In this document: positions 15,449-23,718 of the stretch, in pieces | Layout: each line of letters begins with the position of its first letter | Position numbering within the stretch: position 1 is the stretch's first letter | Origin: a bacterium | Lineage (GTDB): Bacteria; Patescibacteriota; Minisyncoccia; Phycocordibacterales; UBA2100 | Assembly (NCBI GenBank): GCA_021781955.1 | Contig: JAJXVV010000007.1 | Location: 1-44,743, forward strand | DNA length: 44,743 nucleotides | Reading direction: 5' to 3' | Position numbers and translations under genes: made by a program | The notes under the pieces: model-generated | What the model saw: only the letters and a program-made list of their open reading frames with translations | Told to the model about the DNA's origin: nothing | The model's database searches: none

Positions 15449-15718
15449 ATGAAAAAGGATATCCATCCGCAGGAATATCGGGAGGTCATCTTCGAGGACG
15501 TTACCTCGGGGAAGCGCTTTCTCATTGGCTCGACTATCGATACCGAAAAGACCGACAAGTGGGATGACGGGAAGGAATATCCGGTGGTGCAGGTGGAAAT
15601 TTCCTCCGCTTCGCACCCGTTCTACACCGGTATCTCCAAGACCATCGACACCGCCGGCCGCGTCGAGAAGTTCAACAAGAAGCGCGCGGCCGCGAAGAAG
15701 CCTTCCTCTAAAAAGTAA
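15449..15718 (+). CDS. rpmE: Ribosomal protein bL31, type B
   Basis: An 89-aa large-subunit protein. [44 protein letters not shown] and RVEKFNKKR match bL31. The zinc-binding Cys of the C+ form are absent, so this is the zinc-independent (type B) form. A Lys/Ala-rich tail is slightly longer than usual. Confidence 0.93.
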   Translation: MKKDIHPQEYREVIFEDVTSGKRFLIGSTIDTEKTDKWDDGKEYPVVQVEISSASHPFYTGISKTIDTAGRVEKFNKKRAAAKKPSSKK

Positions 15719-15728
15719 CGACCCTGAT

Positions 15729-15760
15729 GCGCCGCGCCCCGCTTTCGCGGGGCGCGGCGC
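15729..15760 (+). terminator. 14-bp perfect GC hairpin between rpmE and prfA
   Basis: GCGCCGCGCCCCGC and GCGGGGCGCGGCGC pair around TTTC, with no U-tract. It leaves only 12 nt before the prfA ATG. Confidence 0.55.
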
Positions 15761-15772
15761 TACGCGAGTGCT

Positions 15773-16756
15773 ATGGCCGACCTAGAACACATCGATCCGC
15801 TCGAATACGCAGACGACCACCGCGTCTCTTTCTTGGTGGCCGAGTGGCAGCGGCTGACACAAGCCGAGAAGGATGCGCAGGAGCTTGTCGAGCTCGATCC
15901 GTCGATGAAAGGGCTCGCGGAGAAGGAGCTCGAGGAGATAGAAGCGCAAAAGAATACCTTGCTTGAGCAAATGGAGAAGATAGTCGGCGCGCCAGGCGAG
16001 CGCGAATGGCCGAACGAGATCGTCCTCGAAGTGCGCTCCGGCGTCGGCGGCGAGGAAGCGTCGCTCTTCGCCGAGGAACTCGCGGCGATGTACCTGAAAT
16101 ACGCGGAGTCGCACGGCTGGAGCGTTCGCAAGCTCTCCGAAAGTCGCGCTGCGCTCGGCGGGTATAAGGAAGCGGATTTTGAGCTAAAGGGCGAGGGCGC
16201 GTATCGCACGCTGCGTTTCGAGACGGGCGTGCACCGCGTGCAGCGCGTCCCGGCGACCGAAAAGCAGGGGCGCATCCACACCTCGACCGCTTCGGTCGTC
16301 ATTCTTCCGATATACAAGCGCACGAAGATCGAGATCAATCCGGCCGATATCGAGATGGAGACCTCGCGCTCCGGCGGCGCGGGTGGGCAAAATGTGAACA
16401 AGGTGGAGACTGCGGTGCGTATCATTCACAAGCCGACCGGTATCGACGTGCGCTGCACCTCGGAGCGCTCGCAGGCGCAGAACAAGGAAAAGGCGCTCAA
16501 GCTTCTCGCGAGCCGTTTGCAGCAGATGCAAGACGAGGAGGAGGACCGCAAGCGCGCGGCGGATCGCAAACAGCAGGTGGGCACGGGCGACCGAAGCGAG
16601 AAAATCCGCACCTACAATTTCCCGCAAGACCGCGTGACCGACCACCGCATCAAGGAATCATGGTCCAATCTCCCCAAGATAATGAACGGCGAGATCGGCG
16701 ACCTCCTCGCCGCGCTCGACCGCGCAGAAGGCGGGGAAGTTGCGCAGGAAAGCTGA
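15773..16756 (+). CDS. prfA: Peptide chain release factor 1
   Basis: A 327-aa class I release factor. The GGQ motif that triggers peptidyl-tRNA hydrolysis is in [19 protein letters not shown]. The codon-reading tripeptide is PAT ([17 protein letters not shown]), which identifies RF1 (UAA/UAG) rather than RF2. It is shorter than the usual ~360 residues, mainly at the N-terminal domain. Genes in this window also end in TGA, so an RF2 should be encoded elsewhere. rpsB follows 20 nt downstream. Confidence 0.95.
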   Translation: MADLEHIDPLEYADDHRVSFLVAEWQRLTQAEKDAQELVELDPSMKGLAEKELEEIEAQKNTLLEQMEKIVGAPGEREWPNEIVLEVRSGVGGEEASLFAEELAAMYLKYAESHGWSVRKLSESRAALGGYKEADFELKGEGAYRTLRFETGVHRVQRVPATEKQGRIHTSTASVVILPIYKRTKIEINPADIEMETSRSGGAGGQNVNKVETAVRIIHKPTGIDVRCTSERSQAQNKEKALKLLASRLQQMQDEEEDRKRAADRKQQVGTGDRSEKIRTYNFPQDRVTDHRIKESWSNLPKIMNGEIGDLLAALDRAEGGEVAQES

Positions 16757-16762
16757 GTTTGC

Positions 16763-16768
16763 TAGTAT
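16763..16768 (+). promoter_or_regulatory. -10 box of rpsB (leaderless)
   Basis: TAGTAT ends 8 nt before ATG 16777 and selects that start over the in-frame upstream ATG at 16660. Confidence 0.5.
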
Positions 16769-16776
16769 CACGCCAC

Positions 16777-17487
16777 ATGTCCACCGATATCAAAGCGCTC
16801 TTCGACGCCGGGACGCACTTCGGCTATGGCCGCGCGCGGCGCCATCCGACCGCCGCGCCGTACCTCTTCGGTACCAAAGACCGCACCGACATCTTCGATC
16901 TCGAGGAGACGGGCCGCAAGCTCGAAGCCGCCGCCGCGTTTGTTTCTTCGGTTTCGGGGAGCGGCAAGCAGGTACTTTTCGTCTCCGGCAAGCAGGAAGC
17001 GCTCGTGATCGTGAAAGAGACGGCGGAACGCATCGGCGCGCCGTACGTCGCGGGCCGCTGGATCGGCGGGACCCTGACCAATTTCAAGAATATCCGCAAA
17101 CGCATCGAGCGTCTCCAGAAGCTCATGGCCGAACGCGATTCCGGCGAGCTTGAGAAGTACACAAAGAAGGAACGCCTGCTTATCGACCGCGAGATCGAGG
17201 AGCTCTTGGGCCGCTTCGGCGGGCTCGTGAACATGCCCGAGCTTCCGGCCGCGCTCTTCGTCGTCGATACGCGCCATGAGGCGACCGCCGTGCAGGAGGC
17301 GAACCAACTCAAGATACCGGTCGTCGGGCTCGCGAGTTCCGACTGCGATTTCTCGCTCGTGCGGTATCCCATCCCTGGCAATGACACCTCCGTGCGCAGC
17401 GTTTCGTTCGTCGCTAAAGAGATCGCCGACGCGTACCAGGCAGGCAAGAAGGTCGCCGTCGCGAAGCCGCAAGTTGCGGCAAAGTAG
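16777..17487 (+). CDS. rpsB: Ribosomal protein uS2
   Basis: A 236-aa small-subunit protein. The N-terminal LFDAGTHFGYGRARRHPTAAPYLFG, the central GRWIGGTLTNFKNI and PALLFVVDTRHE-like LPAALFVVDTRHEATAV segments are diagnostic, as is PVVGLASSDCDFSLVRYPIPGNDTS. The start is ATG 16777; the ORF-track extension upstream lies inside prfA. The rpsB-tsf order is the conserved bacterial arrangement. Confidence 0.96.
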   Translation: MSTDIKALFDAGTHFGYGRARRHPTAAPYLFGTKDRTDIFDLEETGRKLEAAAAFVSSVSGSGKQVLFVSGKQEALVIVKETAERIGAPYVAGRWIGGTLTNFKNIRKRIERLQKLMAERDSGELEKYTKKERLLIDREIEELLGRFGGLVNMPELPAALFVVDTRHEATAVQEANQLKIPVVGLASSDCDFSLVRYPIPGNDTSVRSVSFVAKEIADAYQAGKKVAVAKPQVAAK

Positions 17488-17540
17488 CGCGCAATACGCT
17501 CGTCGCACCTTCTACTACTTGCGCGTTTTCCTTTTTACCC

Positions 17541-17546
17541 GATACT
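17541..17546 (+). promoter_or_regulatory. -10 box of tsf (leaderless)
   Basis: GATACT ends 9 nt before ATG 17556. Confidence 0.5.
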
Positions 17547-17555
17547 TATCCCCGT

Positions 17556-18137
17556 ATGGCTACCACAGAAGAGATCAAGGCGCTCCGTGATCTGACGGGC
17601 GTGTCCGTTATGCAGTGCAAGAAAGCGCTCGAAGAGGCGGGCGGTGACATGGAGAAAGCGAAGATCATCCTGCGCAAACATAGTGCTGCGATCGCCACGA
17701 AGAAGGCGGATCGCGAGCTCGGCGCGGGCGTCGCGGCCGCGTATACGCACGCAGGCGGCTCGGTCGTCGGCGCGGTCGTACTCGCGTCCGAGACCGATTT
17801 CGTTTCAAAGAATGAGGAATTCGCGCGATTGGCGTACGACATTGCGATGCACGTAGCGGCGATGAACCCGCAGTTCGTGTCTCGCGACGACGTGAGAGAA
17901 TCCGACCTGAAAGCCGCGCGCGAGGTCTTTGCCAAGGAGGTCGAGAAAGTGCCCGAAGCGGCGCGTTCCAAGGCGCTCGAAGGCAAGGTGGACAGCTACC
18001 TGCGCGAGCGGGTGCTTCTGGAACAGCCGTTCGTGAAGCAGGGCGACCTCACCGTACGCCAGCTCATCGATGCGGCCGTACAGAAGTTCGGCGAGAAGAT
18101 CGCGATCGTCAAGATGGCGCGTCTCTCCGTGAAGTGA
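17556..18137 (+). CDS. tsf: Elongation factor Ts
   Basis: A 193-aa guanine-nucleotide exchange factor for EF-Tu. The UBA-like N-terminus ALRDLTGVSVMQCKKALEEAGGDMEKA and the core VVLASETDFVSKNEEF are intact, and LLEQPFVKQGDLTVRQLI marks the C-terminal region. It has the short one-core-subdomain form (as in Thermus and many CPR), well below the 280+ residues of E. coli EF-Ts. The TGA stop overlaps an alternative GTG start of the next gene. Confidence 0.95.
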   Translation: MATTEEIKALRDLTGVSVMQCKKALEEAGGDMEKAKIILRKHSAAIATKKADRELGAGVAAAYTHAGGSVVGAVVLASETDFVSKNEEFARLAYDIAMHVAAMNPQFVSRDDVRESDLKAAREVFAKEVEKVPEAARSKALEGKVDSYLRERVLLEQPFVKQGDLTVRQLIDAAVQKFGEKIAIVKMARLSVK

Positions 18138-18139
18138 CC

Positions 18140-18550
18140 ATGACACTTCTCGCTGCGGCTATATTCTCCCTGTCGCTCGTCGGCATCATCGCGCTCTTTG
18201 TGCTCAAGCAGCAGGAGCTGAAGCGCGGCGCCGTCTTTTTTCCGGACGCCCGCTTGCAGGCGGATAAGCGCGCGATGCGCCTGAAGGAACTCGCGCTCGC
18301 GGCGCGCAGCGATCTTTCCAAAGTGCCGCCGCTCATGGTGCGCACGGGCCGCACGCTCGTCCATGATGCGGCGCTCACCTCCGCGGGTATCGCGCGCGCT
18401 GCCGAGCGCGGTGCGTACCGCATTGCCGATCTCGTTTCCCACAAGCGCCACTTCGAGCGCCGCGAGACGCGCTCCGAGTTCCTCAAAAAGGTCGCGGAGC
18501 ATAAAAGCAGCGGGCTTGATACGGCGAGCGAAGACGGGCACAATACGTAA
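18140..18550 (+). CDS. Small membrane-anchored protein of unknown function
   Basis: A 136-aa protein with one N-terminal helix (LLAAAIFSLSLVGIIALFVL) and a basic, Arg/Lys/Ala-rich cytoplasmic helix-rich remainder (RLKELALAARSDLSKVPP, HFERRETRSEFLKKV). I used ATG 18140; GTG 18134 overlaps the tsf stop and adds two residues. It is probably translated from the tsf transcript. The distal 11 nt hold the -10 box of the tRNA gene. Not recognised. Confidence 0.65.
   Translation: MTLLAAAIFSLSLVGIIALFVLKQQELKRGAVFFPDARLQADKRAMRLKELALAARSDLSKVPPLMVRTGRTLVHDAALTSAGIARAAERGAYRIADLVSHKRHFERRETRSEFLKKVAEHKSSGLDTASEDGHNT
18539..18544 (+). promoter_or_regulatory. -10 box of tRNA-Thr
   Basis: CACAAT ends 8 nt before the first base of the mature tRNA, the same spacing used before start codons here. 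The primary transcript would have a 5' leader of only 0-2 nt. Confidence 0.4.
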
Positions 18551-18552
18551 GT

Positions 18553-18624
18553 GCCGCCTTAGCTCAGCGGTAGAGCAACTCTTTTGTAAAGAGAAGGTCC
18601 CCGGTCCGAATCCGGGAGGCGGCT
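18553..18624 (+). tRNA. tRNA-Thr (anticodon TGT)
   Basis: The cloverleaf folds fully: acceptor GCCGCCT/AGGCGGC, D stem GCTC/GAGC, anticodon loop TTTGTAA (TGT, reads ACA) with one A-A mismatch at 27-43, and T stem CCCGG/CCGGG. The discriminator is T and CCA is not encoded (CCG follows). The glycosyltransferase ATG lies only 9 nt after its end, so tRNA 3' processing could produce that mRNA's 5' end. Confidence 0.96.
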
Positions 18625-18633
18625 CCGAACATT

Positions 18634-20199
18634 ATGAACGACACGCATAACTCGCCGTACTGGTACCTGCACGTTGCTCGCGCGACCGACCTCACCGGCT
18701 GGGACGCGCGCGTGTACCGGGCGCTCGAAATGCTGCCCGGGGCGCTTTCGATCGGTACGCTCGTGCTGTTCGTCGGTCTTTCGTTTTGGCATCCGGCCGT
18801 TGCGGCGTTCCTCACCATAGCTTTTTCCATTTATTGGGTGTTCAAGACGTTCTATCTTTCGCTCCACTTGCGGCACAACTTCGTGCGTATGCGCCACCAC
18901 ATGGCGCTCGATTGGAACGAGCGCCTCGAGGGTATCCCGCACGACCACCTACTGCAGCTCGCCATGTTCCCGCTCTACCGGGAAAGTTACGAGGTGATAG
19001 CGGAAAGCATCGAGGGGTTGCTCGCCGCGAAGTGGGACTCGAAGCGGATCGCGCTCGTCGTTGCGACCGAGGCGCGCGGGGGAGCGGAGGATGCGGAAAA
19101 GGCGCGGCGCATCATTGAGCGGTACGGTCACCGCTTTTTCGCTGCCATCGCGACGACGCATCCCGCCGACCTCCCCGGCGATATTCCGGGAAAAGGATCG
19201 AACATGTCGTATGCGGCCGAAGAGGCGCGCGTGCGCATCCTCGATGCGCATCACGTCCCGTACGAGCAGGTGCTCGTCTCCGCGTTCGACGTCGACACGG
19301 TCGTCTACCCGCAGTATTTCGCGTGCCTCACCTGGCACTATCTCACTGCGGAGAACCCGCGCCGCGCTTCGTTCCAGCCGGTACCGCTCTATAACAACAA
19401 CATCTGGCATGCGTCGTTCGTCTCGCGCGTCATGGCCTACTCGAGCTCGTTCTGGCAGATGATCCAGCAGGAGCGGCCGGAAAAACTCTCGACCTTCTCC
19501 TCGCACGCGGTGCCGTTCGACGCGCTTCGCGCGATAGGATACTGGCAGCGCAACGTCGTCTCGGAAGATTCGCGCATATTCTGGAACCTCTTCATCCGAT
19601 TTGACGGCGATTACGAGGTGATACCGCTCGCGTACCCGGTCTCGATGGACGCCAACGCCGCGCCGAGCCTCTGGCGCACGGTGCGCAACATCTACCTGCA
19701 GCATCGCCGCTGGACCTACGGCGCGGAGAACATTCCGTACATGCTCTTCGCGTTCATGCATAATCCGCGCATTCCGCGCGGGAAGAAATTCCGTGCCGCC
19801 ACGGTGCAGATCGAAGGCTTTTGGTCGCTCGTGACGCACCCGCTCGTCCTCTTCTTCGTGGGTTGGCTGCCGCTTTTCATCGGCGGGGCGGACTTCAACG
19901 CGACCGTCCTCTCGTATAATTTGCCGGTCGTCGCGCGCATGTTCCTCACCTTCGCGATGCTCGGGCTCGTGCTCTCGGCTGCTCTCTGCATGTACCTGAT
20001 ACCGCCGCGCCCCGCCGACATACCGCGTTGGCGCAAACTCACGATGGTCCTGCAATGGGTATTGGTGCCCATCACGATGGTGGTGTTCAGTTCGATCCCG
20101 GGGCTCGAATCGCAGATCCGACTCCTGTTCGGCCGGTACCTCGGCTTTTGGGTGACGCCGAAGGATCGTGAGTTCCGTCGTGATACTGTTACCGCATGA
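18634..20199 (+). CDS. Membrane glycosyltransferase, family 2
   Basis: A 521-aa processive-type GT2 enzyme. Two N-terminal helices (LSIGTLVLFVGLSFW, AAFLTIAFSIYWVFKTF) precede a cytoplasmic GT-A domain with the GT2 fold start (IALVVATEARGG), a DxD motif (SAFDVDTVVYPQYF) and QxxRW in YLQHRRWTYGAEN. At least three C-terminal helices follow. It probably polymerises or transfers a surface polysaccharide across the membrane; donor and product are unknown. It overlaps the next gene by 4 nt (ATGA). Confidence 0.88.
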   Translation: MNDTHNSPYWYLHVARATDLTGWDARVYRALEMLPGALSIGTLVLFVGLSFWHPAVAAFLTIAFSIYWVFKTFYLSLHLRHNFVRMRHHMALDWNERLEGIPHDHLLQLAMFPLYRESYEVIAESIEGLLAAKWDSKRIALVVATEARGGAEDAEKARRIIERYGHRFFAAIATTHPADLPGDIPGKGSNMSYAAEEARVRILDAHHVPYEQVLVSAFDVDTVVYPQYFACLTWHYLTAENPRRASFQPVPLYNNNIWHASFVSRVMAYSSSFWQMIQQERPEKLSTFSSHAVPFDALRAIGYWQRNVVSEDSRIFWNLFIRFDGDYEVIPLAYPVSMDANAAPSLWRTVRNIYLQHRRWTYGAENIPYMLFAFMHNPRIPRGKKFRAATVQIEGFWSLVTHPLVLFFVGWLPLFIGGADFNATVLSYNLPVVARMFLTFAMLGLVLSAALCMYLIPPRPADIPRWRKLTMVLQWVLVPITMVVFSSIPGLESQIRLLFGRYLGFWVTPKDREFRRDTVTA

Positions 20200-21023
20200 A
20201 ACCGCTCTCGCCGCGCCGCCGACGCCTCTACCTCATCGCGCTCTTCGCGCTTTTCTGTGCGGTCGTACCGGCAGCGTTCCTCTACGCTGCGGGCTGGCGC
20301 TACAAACCAGGCTTCGGCATCGTGCGCACAGGCGGCATCTTCGTGAGCGTGCCGTACTCCGGCGCGACCATCTCCCTCGACGGCGCTGTCGTGGGCGAGA
20401 GCGGCTTTCTCAACCATCGGCTCTATTTGAGCGACTTGGCGCCATCGGCTTATACCGTGCGCGTCGAGGAGCAGGGGTACCGCACATGGGACAAAACGCT
20501 CATCGTGGAGCCTTCGCTCGTCACCGACGCACAGGCGCTCCTCATCCCCACGTCGACACCTGCGCTCAGACTGACGCTCTCACCAGCGGCGACCGGCACC
20601 GAGCAGATCTCGGCCGGTCAGCTCACCGGCATTCGCGCGACGTTCAACGAGTCGTTCGCGAGCTCGTCGGTCGATTCGCTCGTCGAGGGGAGTATGGCGG
20701 TCAGCGTTGAACACGGCGATGTGCTCGTACGCTGGCTTGGCACTTCGGAGCGTGAGCCGAGTGTCTTTTGCGGCCGGCCCTCGTACTGCGTCGATGCCAT
20801 ACCCGTCGAACGCTCACCCGAGACGGCGCTCTCAGCGGCGTTCTACGGCGGCGGCGTCGTCTACGCGACACGCGAAGGCGGCATATACTTCTCCGAGGTC
20901 GACATGCGGCCGAGCGTATCCTCGGCGGCGCTTTTCCCGCATGCGGGAGCGACATTCCGCATCGTGCAAGGACAGATCATCATCAAGTACAACGGTTCCT
21001 ACTACCACCTCACTGGCATCTAG
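20196..21023 (+). CDS. Membrane-anchored PEGA-domain protein
   Basis: A 275-aa protein with an N-terminal helix (LYLIALFALFCAVVPAAFLYA), then a PEGA-like domain (VSVPYSGATISLDGAVVGES, PSAYTVRVEEQGYRTWDKTL) and an extracytoplasmic domain of about 180 residues with no clear family. PEGA domains are usually surface-layer or wall-associated. The start overlaps the glycosyltransferase stop, so translation is probably coupled. A GATACT 8 nt upstream could also give an independent leaderless mRNA. Confidence 0.78.
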   Translation: MKPLSPRRRRLYLIALFALFCAVVPAAFLYAAGWRYKPGFGIVRTGGIFVSVPYSGATISLDGAVVGESGFLNHRLYLSDLAPSAYTVRVEEQGYRTWDKTLIVEPSLVTDAQALLIPTSTPALRLTLSPAATGTEQISAGQLTGIRATFNESFASSSVDSLVEGSMAVSVEHGDVLVRWLGTSEREPSVFCGRPSYCVDAIPVERSPETALSAAFYGGGVVYATREGGIYFSEVDMRPSVSSAALFPHAGATFRIVQGQIIIKYNGSYYHLTGI

Positions 21024-21036
21024 GACAGCGGCCGAG

Positions 21037-21042
21037 TACACT
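21037..21042 (+). promoter_or_regulatory. -10 box of pheS (leaderless)
   Basis: TACACT ends 8 nt before ATG 21051. Confidence 0.6.
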
Positions 21043-21050
21043 ACGTCGAT

Positions 21051-21782
21051 ATGGAACGCGGGCATATCCACCCCATCTCCTCGCTCATCCGTGAGGCCAA
21101 CGCCATTTTCTACGACATGGGTTTCGCGCTCGCCCAAGGGCCGCTCATCGAGGACGAATGGCACAACTTCGATGCGCTCAACGTGCCGAAGGACCATCCC
21201 GCACGCGACATGCAGGACACGTTCTACTTGAAAGGAGAGCCGGGCATGGTGTTGCGCACGCACACCTCGCCGGTGCAGATACGCTATATGGAAGCGCAAA
21301 TAAAAAAAGGCACGCAGCCGCCCTATCGCGTGATCGTGCCGGGCAAAGTGTTCCGCAACGAGGCGACCGACATGACGCACGAAGCGGAATTTTTCCAGAT
21401 AGAAGGCCTTGCGGTCGGCGAGGACATCACGCTTGCGCACCTCAAGGGTACGCTCGCCTCGTTCCTCGGGAAACTTTTCGTCGGCTCATCGGTCGAGATA
21501 CGGTTTCGCCCAAGTTTTTTTCCTTTTACTGAGCCGTCGGTTGAGGTGGATATGCGTCTGGTCGGCGAACACGTGCCGGGAAAGCTGCGCGGCAAATGGA
21601 TCGAGATGATGGGCGCTGGCATGGTGCATCCGCAAGTGCTCAAGAACGCAGGCGTCGACGCGACCAAGTATCAAGGCTTCGCCTTTGGCATGGGCCTTGA
21701 TCGCCTCGCCATCTTGCGCTGGGGCATCGACGATATCCGCCTCATGCACTCGGCCGATCTGCGGTTCGTGAGCCAGTTCTAG
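21051..21782 (+). CDS. pheS: Phenylalanyl-tRNA synthetase alpha subunit, short form
   Basis: A 243-aa class II catalytic core that charges tRNA-Phe with phenylalanine as part of an (alpha-beta)2 enzyme. It starts at HPISSLIREANAIFYDMGF and has motif 2 (YRVIVPGKVFRNEATDMTHEAEFFQIEG), the FRPSFFPFTEPSVEVD region and motif 3 (GFAFGMGLDRLAILRWGIDDIR). The N-terminal coiled-coil that contacts the tRNA in typical ~330-aa PheS is missing. pheT follows after 1 nt. Confidence 0.96.
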   Translation: MERGHIHPISSLIREANAIFYDMGFALAQGPLIEDEWHNFDALNVPKDHPARDMQDTFYLKGEPGMVLRTHTSPVQIRYMEAQIKKGTQPPYRVIVPGKVFRNEATDMTHEAEFFQIEGLAVGEDITLAHLKGTLASFLGKLFVGSSVEIRFRPSFFPFTEPSVEVDMRLVGEHVPGKLRGKWIEMMGAGMVHPQVLKNAGVDATKYQGFAFGMGLDRLAILRWGIDDIRLMHSADLRFVSQF

Positions 21783-21783
21783 T

Positions 21784-23622
21784 ATGAAGGTATCCTACAA
21801 CTGGCTCAATACGTTCTTCGACAAGAAATTGCCGAGCGCGGATGCGGTGGTGGAGGCGCTAACCTTCCACGTCTTTGAGGTCGACGGCGTCGAGCGGATC
21901 GATGACGACGTGGTGCTCGATGTGAAGGTCACCGCCAATCGCGGGCACGACTGCCTCTCGCATCGCGGCATCGCCAGAGAGCTCTCCGCCATACTCAAGC
22001 TTCCGATCGATCCGCAGCGCGACCCGTTTGCAAAGAAGCCGGACTTGTCGAAGCGCACCGGCAAAGTGAAAGTGAGTATCGAAGACCAGGAATCTTGCCG
22101 CCGTTTTACTGCGGCGTATTTGACCGGCGTGAAGGTCGGCCCGTCGCCGGAGTGGCTGAAGCAGTCGTTGGAAGCAATCGGGCAGCGCAGCATCAACAAC
22201 GTCGTGGACGCGACCAACTTCGTCATGTTCGACACGGGGCAGCCGCTCCATGCCTACGACGCGGGCAAACTTTCCAGAGGACGGTCCTCTGGAAATACAG
22301 AGGACCGTCCTCTGTATGCGATCGAGGTGCGGGCGGCGAGAGCAGGCGAGCGTATGATCGCGCTCGATGACAAGGAATATGCGCTCAAGCCGAGCGACCT
22401 GGTCGTCGCCGATGCGAATGCCGATACGGCCGTCGGCATTGCAGGCGTGAAAGGCGGCAAGCCGAGCGGCGTCGATGATCAGACGACCGATATCATCCTC
22501 GAATCGGCGAATTTCGACGGCGCGTCGGTGCGGCGCACCGCCGCGTCGCTCAAGCTGCGCACCGACGCCTCCGATCGGTTCCAGCAGGTCATCTCATCGG
22601 AGCTCGCGGCGTACGGCTTGCAGCAAGCCGTCGAGCTCATTCGCTCGCTCGCGGACGGAGAAGTCGAGGGGTTTGCCGACGAATATCCGTCGCCGTTCGC
22701 TACTGTCGCCATCACCGTCCCGATGCAAAAAGTGAACGCCGTGCTCGGCACGAAGCTTGCCGATGCGGACATCTCTGACGTGTTCACGCGGCTCGGTTTC
22801 TCGTTCAAGTACGGAGGAGGCGCATTCATCGTCGAAGCGCCGTCCGAGCGGCTTGATCTGACGATACCCGAAGACCTCATTGAGGAGGTCGGACGCATCG
22901 TCGGCTACGACGCGGTACTTGCGACGCCGCTCCTACCCCTTGACTCCGCTCGAGGTAAGCCAAAAGTGAACGCGGATTTCCTTGCGGCAGAGCAATTGCG
23001 CGAGGAGCTGATGGCGCGAGGATACTCGGAAATGTTCACGAGCGTCTTTGCGGAGAAAGGGGAGCGAGTCGTCGCCAATAAGGTCGACGGCGTGCGACCG
23101 TTCTTGCGCCGAAGTTTGTTGCCGGGACTGCAGGAGGCGCTCGAACGCAACGTGCGCACCAAGGCGATACTCGGCTTGCGGGAGGTGAAGCTCTTCGAGA
23201 TAGGCGCCGTCTGGCGCGATGGCCGGGAGCTCGTCGTCGTCGGTACGGTCGGCGAGAAAGAGGAGCCAGCGGAACGAGTCATCGATCCCGGCGCGGGCGA
23301 CGCCTACCCAAGTTTGCCCGTATCGAACACCAGGCAGTATCGATCGTTCTCCAAGTTCCCCTTCATCGTGCGCGACATCGCGATGTGGATACCAGAGGAT
23401 CCCAATGCTTTTTCCGAGGCGGTCTCCGTGTTCGCGGAACACAATCATGGGCTGCTCCAGCATGTGGACCTCTTTGATCAGTACCACAAAGACGGCCGCG
23501 CCTCGTACGCGTTCCATCTCGTGCTGCAGTCGTTTGAGAAAACGCTTACCGACGGGGAGGTGAATGCGATCATGGAGGAGATATACGCGGCGGTCAAAGC
23601 GAAGGGGTGGGAAGTGCGCTAG
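21784..23622 (+). CDS. pheT: Phenylalanyl-tRNA synthetase beta subunit, reduced
   Basis: A 612-aa subunit against the usual ~800. The N-terminal B1 region (MKVSYNWLNTFFDK...), B3/B4 editing region (LKPSDLVVADANADTAVGIAGVKGG, LKLRTDASDRF), B5 (RLGFSFKYGGGAFIVEAPSERLDL, IPEDLIEEVGRIVGYD) and C-terminal FDX-ACB (FSKFPFIVRDIAMWIPE, FHLVLQSFEKTLTDGEV) are present. The EMAP/tRNA-binding insertion seems absent. Residues 164-178 (SRGRSSGNTEDRPLY) are encoded exactly by a 45-nt double palindrome between DAGKL and AIEVRAARAGE, where the family normally runs on directly; this looks like an in-frame insertion. Confidence 0.95.
   Translation: MKVSYNWLNTFFDKKLPSADAVVEALTFHVFEVDGVERIDDDVVLDVKVTANRGHDCLSHRGIARELSAILKLPIDPQRDPFAKKPDLSKRTGKVKVSIEDQESCRRFTAAYLTGVKVGPSPEWLKQSLEAIGQRSINNVVDATNFVMFDTGQPLHAYDAGKLSRGRSSGNTEDRPLYAIEVRAARAGERMIALDDKEYALKPSDLVVADANADTAVGIAGVKGGKPSGVDDQTTDIILESANFDGASVRRTAASLKLRTDASDRFQQVISSELAAYGLQQAVELIRSLADGEVEGFADEYPSPFATVAITVPMQKVNAVLGTKLADADISDVFTRLGFSFKYGGGAFIVEAPSERLDLTIPEDLIEEVGRIVGYDAVLATPLLPLDSARGKPKVNADFLAAEQLREELMARGYSEMFTSVFAEKGERVVANKVDGVRPFLRRSLLPGLQEALERNVRTKAILGLREVKLFEIGAVWRDGRELVVVGTVGEKEEPAERVIDPGAGDAYPSLPVSNTRQYRSFSKFPFIVRDIAMWIPEDPNAFSEAVSVFAEHNHGLLQHVDLFDQYHKDGRASYAFHLVLQSFEKTLTDGEVNAIMEEIYAAVKAKGWEVR
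22273..22317 (+). repeat. In-frame palindromic element in pheT
   Basis: This 45-nt element is made of two perfect palindromes. The first has 10-bp arms TCCAGAGGAC/GTCCTCTGGA around G, and the second has 11-bp arms ATACAGAGGAC/GTCCTCTGTAT around C, separated by one A. The inner AGAGGAC-S-GTCCTCT units are also complementary to each other. The element begins and ends on codon boundaries. It shares the core AGGAC-S-GTCCT with the element in gyrB. Confidence 0.8.
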
Positions 23623-23699
23623 TCGCGGCGGTTCCGGTCGAGTACTGGGATCTCTCGCGGGTCATTTTTCCACCGCTGGCGGAACGAGCACTTTTTTGC

Positions 23700-23705
23700 T
23701 ATACT
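23700..23705 (+). promoter_or_regulatory. -10 box of gyrB
   Basis: TATACT ends 13 nt before ATG 23719; the leader would be about 6 nt without a Shine-Dalgarno. The rest of the 96-nt pheT-gyrB gap shows no gene or clear terminator. Confidence 0.55.
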
Positions 23706-23718
23706 CGGGACACGAAAT

